Positions 8,223 to 10,979 of a DNA stretch of 10,979 nucleotides are shown here, piece after piece. Numbering within the stretch: position 1 is the first letter of the stretch; each line of letters opens with the position of its first letter. The notes beneath the pieces were generated by a model, which was not told the origin of the DNA, searched no databases, and worked only from the letters and a program-made list of their open reading frames with translations. This DNA comes from Eimeria necatrix (Eukaryota; Apicomplexa; Conoidasida; Eucoccidiorida; Eimeriidae), in the NCBI RefSeq assembly GCF_000499385.1, contig NW_013651799.1:3291-14269 (forward strand), read 5' to 3'. The translations under genes were made by a program, and so were the position numbers.

Positions 8223-10330
8223 CCGAACTGAGCAGTAAAGGCACGCGTGCGCCTGGAAAGCAAGCAAGGAGAGGCAGCTGTTGTTCCGCTTTTAAAGAAT
8301 CGCACAGTACTTGACAATTGACTAGAGGTGCTGCATTCATCCAGCAAAAAATGTCAAGGCTTCACATAAGAGTGTAGCGTGTGCAAGGACCACCAGCAGT
8401 CTGCATAGGAGCAAATCAACATACTTTGCACGCGCGACTGCTACAAGTACCGAAATACAAATTCCGGCTACAGCGTATGCTATTGATCAAACTAAAAAAG
8501 CGGCCGTCTACGCAACAGCGCTCAGCTGCTTGTCCAGTCAGCCTAAAACCACCGCACTGCCTGGGAGATATGGTGTGACAAAGACAACAATAGTGCGATT
8601 CTCTTCATAACCCGGACCATCTCGCCTGGTATCCGCACGTACGCCAGCAACACATCCTAGCACAGCATGTTCACGAGATAAACCACATGCAGAAGAAAAT
8701 CGAAGTTCCCAGTACGTCAACTGAGCCGAGCAACGAACACCCTTAACTCGGCCTTCCTACTTTGCATGTCCTGAGCACCAGAACGTACAACTACTCCACA
8801 ATCAAATCAAGCAATAATCGCTCTACTCGCTTTCCGCAAATCACCTGCTCGCCTATATTGTACACTCCAAACACACACAACTTGGTTCGCCTTTCGTAAG
8901 CTCGCGTGACCAAGTTCTGTATATTTCATGCGCATCCATATTTACGCATCATTATGTTACGTTCCTCCCAAACAGAATCAGACACAATTCCCACAAAATG
9001 CTGACCGCCACAGTTGCACTGCCTATTAATTCTCACTGTCTGAGCCATCAACCAAAGTTGAAGCGGGAGAAGAAAGAGCCTTGCATCCGGCTCTGTCCAC
9101 TGTTCTATATACGCGATGAGTGTATAGTGCGTGGAGAACGATCCACGAAGGCGCTCTATTCCCATGGAGCGCGGTTTCACAGGCTCCAAACCATTGTGAC
9201 ATCAACAGCCGCACAACACCACCGCCTGCTGGATTCCTCAGCTACAAACTACCTATTACACATACCGTCTAGAGACAAGGCTTCATGGTCACGGCAGGTA
9301 CCATGGTCAAAACTCTATGCAGCGCAGCGTTCCGTCTTTACACCATTTGCTCTGGCCACTACTCCAACTGCGACCACAGCTAATCGATTTCCACGCATTC
9401 ACACTACTCCCCACTGCGTGACGCTCACACAATGTCGCAAGCGCCCAACTCACTGCCCGCCAGCCCGGCTACAACGCAACTTGCAAGCTTCTGCCACAAC
9501 TCAGAAAATACATCTGCAAGACCCACACTCCGACTTCAGGTGGAGTGAGATGCTTCAACCACCCACGAGTCTCATGTTGCGGCTGTGCGTCGCCAAGATC
9601 AACTCATCGCTCTCGCCAGCATGTGCCTCCTATCATTTGCAAACGTCTTATTTGCGCGTCAAGCGTGTTACACGCCTCCTAAGTGAATACTCGTCTTGCT
9701 CCACACACACCTTTCCTGGTGAAACCTGCGGTCCACCACTCACCAAGACGTGCTGCCCACCTACTCCCAACGTTTTCCAGTGCTGAAATGAACATATGTC
9801 ACCTACATCAAAATTCGCGGGAGAAGAGCTGCCAGGGAAGCGGCTTTTCGGCAGCAGGTACTACGTTCCTTCAGCCCACAGCTGCCAGTACTCACGTAGT
9901 GTCGTACACGCGTTAACAACTCACTGCCGGCGCACACGGCTCGCTGCTTACTCCACGTCTCGCCTCTGCTATCCCCAAAACGTCTACAGCCACCCTTGTT
10001 CGCAAACGCACCAAAATGCTTCGACACAACTAAGAAGCAGCGTCCTCAATCCGGTAGCATGCCACATGCAATCCCATTTCCGTCATCCCAATACACTGCA
10101 CCGCTGCAAACGTAATTGGCTTTGTGTCATTTGTACAAACACCAGCACGCACTATCTGACATCCATCCTCCTTCACAAAAGAGACGGCTCATTCCTACTT
10201 AAAGGCGAACGCTACTATAGGCAGCAAGCAATGTTGGACGCACCAACACGCCTACAGACGACGCGCCCAGTTCACATCAGACTTTTGCTTCTGCACAATC
10301 GTCCAACCATTCAAAGCCACATAATATAAA
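8223..10330. repeat. Satellite unit R5 (2108 bp)
   Basis: R5 is collinear with the others and has no large deletion. Its first bases (ATAAACCGAACTGAGCAG) resemble the R2/R6 type, but it then switches to the R1/R4 type (GGAGAGGCAGCTGTTGTTCC). It shares long identical blocks with R3 (9560-9665) and R4 (8511-8605). The longest open frame of the window (262 codons, 8998-9786) lies here. The corresponding frame is shifted or stopped in the other units, so I do not call it a gene. Confidence 0.95.
9526..9547. other. CACTCC/GGAGTG dyad (R5)
   Basis: CACTCC at 9526-9531 and GGAGTG at 9542-9547 form perfect 6-bp arms around a 10-base spacer. It occupies the 22-base position equivalent to 1262-1283 in R1, but with different bases and a different pairing register. 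Confidence 0.35.
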
Positions 10331-10979
10331 GCGAACTGAGTTGTAACGGCATGCCTGCGTCTGGGAAGCAAGCAAGGTCACCCAGCTACTACTCCGCATC
10401 TAAAGCGTCTCATGGTGCCTGAAACTTCAATGAACGCGCTGGATTTATCCAGTTAAAAATGTCAAGGCTCCACATAAGAGTGTAGCCTCCACGCGCGGTC
10501 TGCGGAGGAGCAAAGCAAAATACTTTGCACGCGCGACTGCTGCAAGCACGAAGACAAGACACAAATTCCGACTCCAACCTATCCTACAGACCAAACAAAA
10601 AGGAACAGCCGTTCACGCAACATCGGTCAGCTGCTTGTCGAGTCAGCCTAAATCCTCCGCACTGCCTGGATGATATCGTGTGACGAAGACAACAATAGTG
10701 CGATTCTCTTCAAACTCCGGGCCATGTCGTGTGGTGTCCGCACGTACGCCAGCAATACATCCTTGCACAGGGTTACACACAGCATGCCGAACGGATGGAA
10801 ACCATGCAGAAGAAAATCAAACTATCCGAATTCGTCGACTGAGCCGAGCAACGAACAGCCGTGGCTCGAACGGGCTACTCCGCATATCGTATGCACCCGC
10901 AGGTGCAACCGCCCCACTTGATCAAGCAATAAGCGCTTCACTCGCTTTCCGCAAACCACCTGCTCGCCTAGTCTGTACA
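10331..10979. repeat. Satellite unit R6, partial (first 649 bp)
   Basis: This is the sixth copy, running from the phase motif GCGAACTGAG to the end of the window just after the CACCTGCTCGCCTA motif. It shares CACCCAGCTACT near its start with R2. It carries the dyad region at 10521-10548 with one mismatch. It shows that the array continues to the right. Confidence 0.93.

Larger units (their letters stand above)
1..10979. repeat. Tandem satellite array, unit about 2.1 kb, five complete copies plus one partial
   Basis: The whole window is one head-to-tail array. The same order of landmarks recurs in every unit: the CGAACTGAG phase motif; a dyad around TACTTTGCA; TAGTGCGATTCTCT; CACCTGCTCGCCTA; a block ending in CTGTCTGAGCCATCAA; CACTGCGTGACGCTCACAC; CGAGTCTCATGTTGCGGCTG; CCCAACGTTTTCCA; a short stretch near GTCGTACACGCG; and GCAGCAAG-AATGTTGG. 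Phase motifs lie at 11, 2063, 3986, 6085, 8223 and 10331. No unit carries a conserved reading frame, terminal repeats of a transposon, a tRNA or an rRNA. Both array ends lie outside the window. It could be a centromeric, subtelomeric or sex-chromosome macrosatellite, or repeats of an intergenic spacer; the sequence alone does not decide. Confidence 0.96.

Noticed and set aside
8998..9786. 262-codon open frame on the + strand, the longest in the window
   Set aside because: Sister units have stops or out-of-frame indels in the same place, the composition is that of the non-coding flanks, and low T+G lowers stop frequency on this strand. The partial likeness of its translation to frames in R2, R3 and R4 follows from nucleotide similarity of the repeat.
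1..10979. CRISPR array, tRNA, rRNA, insertion sequence or bacterial operon
   Set aside because: The repeats are 2 kb rather than 25-40 bp with spacers, no cloverleaf or rRNA core was recognised, and no transposase or terminal inverted repeats were found.

Overview
This window is non-coding satellite DNA from end to end. It holds five complete copies and one partial copy of a repeat unit of about 2.1 kb, all head to tail in the same orientation. The phase used here is set at the motif (a)CGAACTGAG, which recurs at 11, 2063, 3986 (as CGGATTGAG), 6085, 8223 and 10331. This gives unit lengths of 2052, 1923, 2099, 2138 and 2108 bases, then 649 bases of a sixth unit. Both window edges fall inside the array, so its full length and flanks cannot be seen.

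Organism: the pattern is eukaryotic (a long tandem array of a kilobase-scale unit, with no closely packed genes, no operons and no ribosome-binding-site/ORF pairs). CpG is abundant, for example 7 CpG in 6241-6300. This argues against a heavily CpG-methylated vertebrate-type genome and is compatible with an invertebrate, fungus or protist. I do not recognise the satellite family and cannot name a species. A repeat-rich arthropod is only a guess.

Layout: R1 11-2062 (64-bp internal deletion at 754/755), R2 2063-3985 (loses about 170-190 bp near its end), R3 3986-6084 (loses about 29 bp near 4151; a clear mosaic), R4 6085-8222 (unique 43-base segment at 7528-7570 and a 24-base loss at 7450/7451), R5 8223-10330, R6 10331-10979 (cut by the window end). 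The + strand is rich in A and C throughout. This depletes T-containing stop codons and explains the many chance open frames, the longest being 262 codons. Indels between copies are not multiples of three and no frame is kept in all copies, so I annotate no gene.

The most informative signal is the relationship between copies. Short blocks are 98-100% identical between particular units, often non-adjacent ones, and switch abruptly to clearly divergent sequence. This is what repeated gene conversion or unequal exchange would produce. Several small dyad symmetries and one 14-base motif invariant in all six copies are candidates for functional elements, but none is proven. No established RNA gene, transposon, CRISPR array or promoter is supported.
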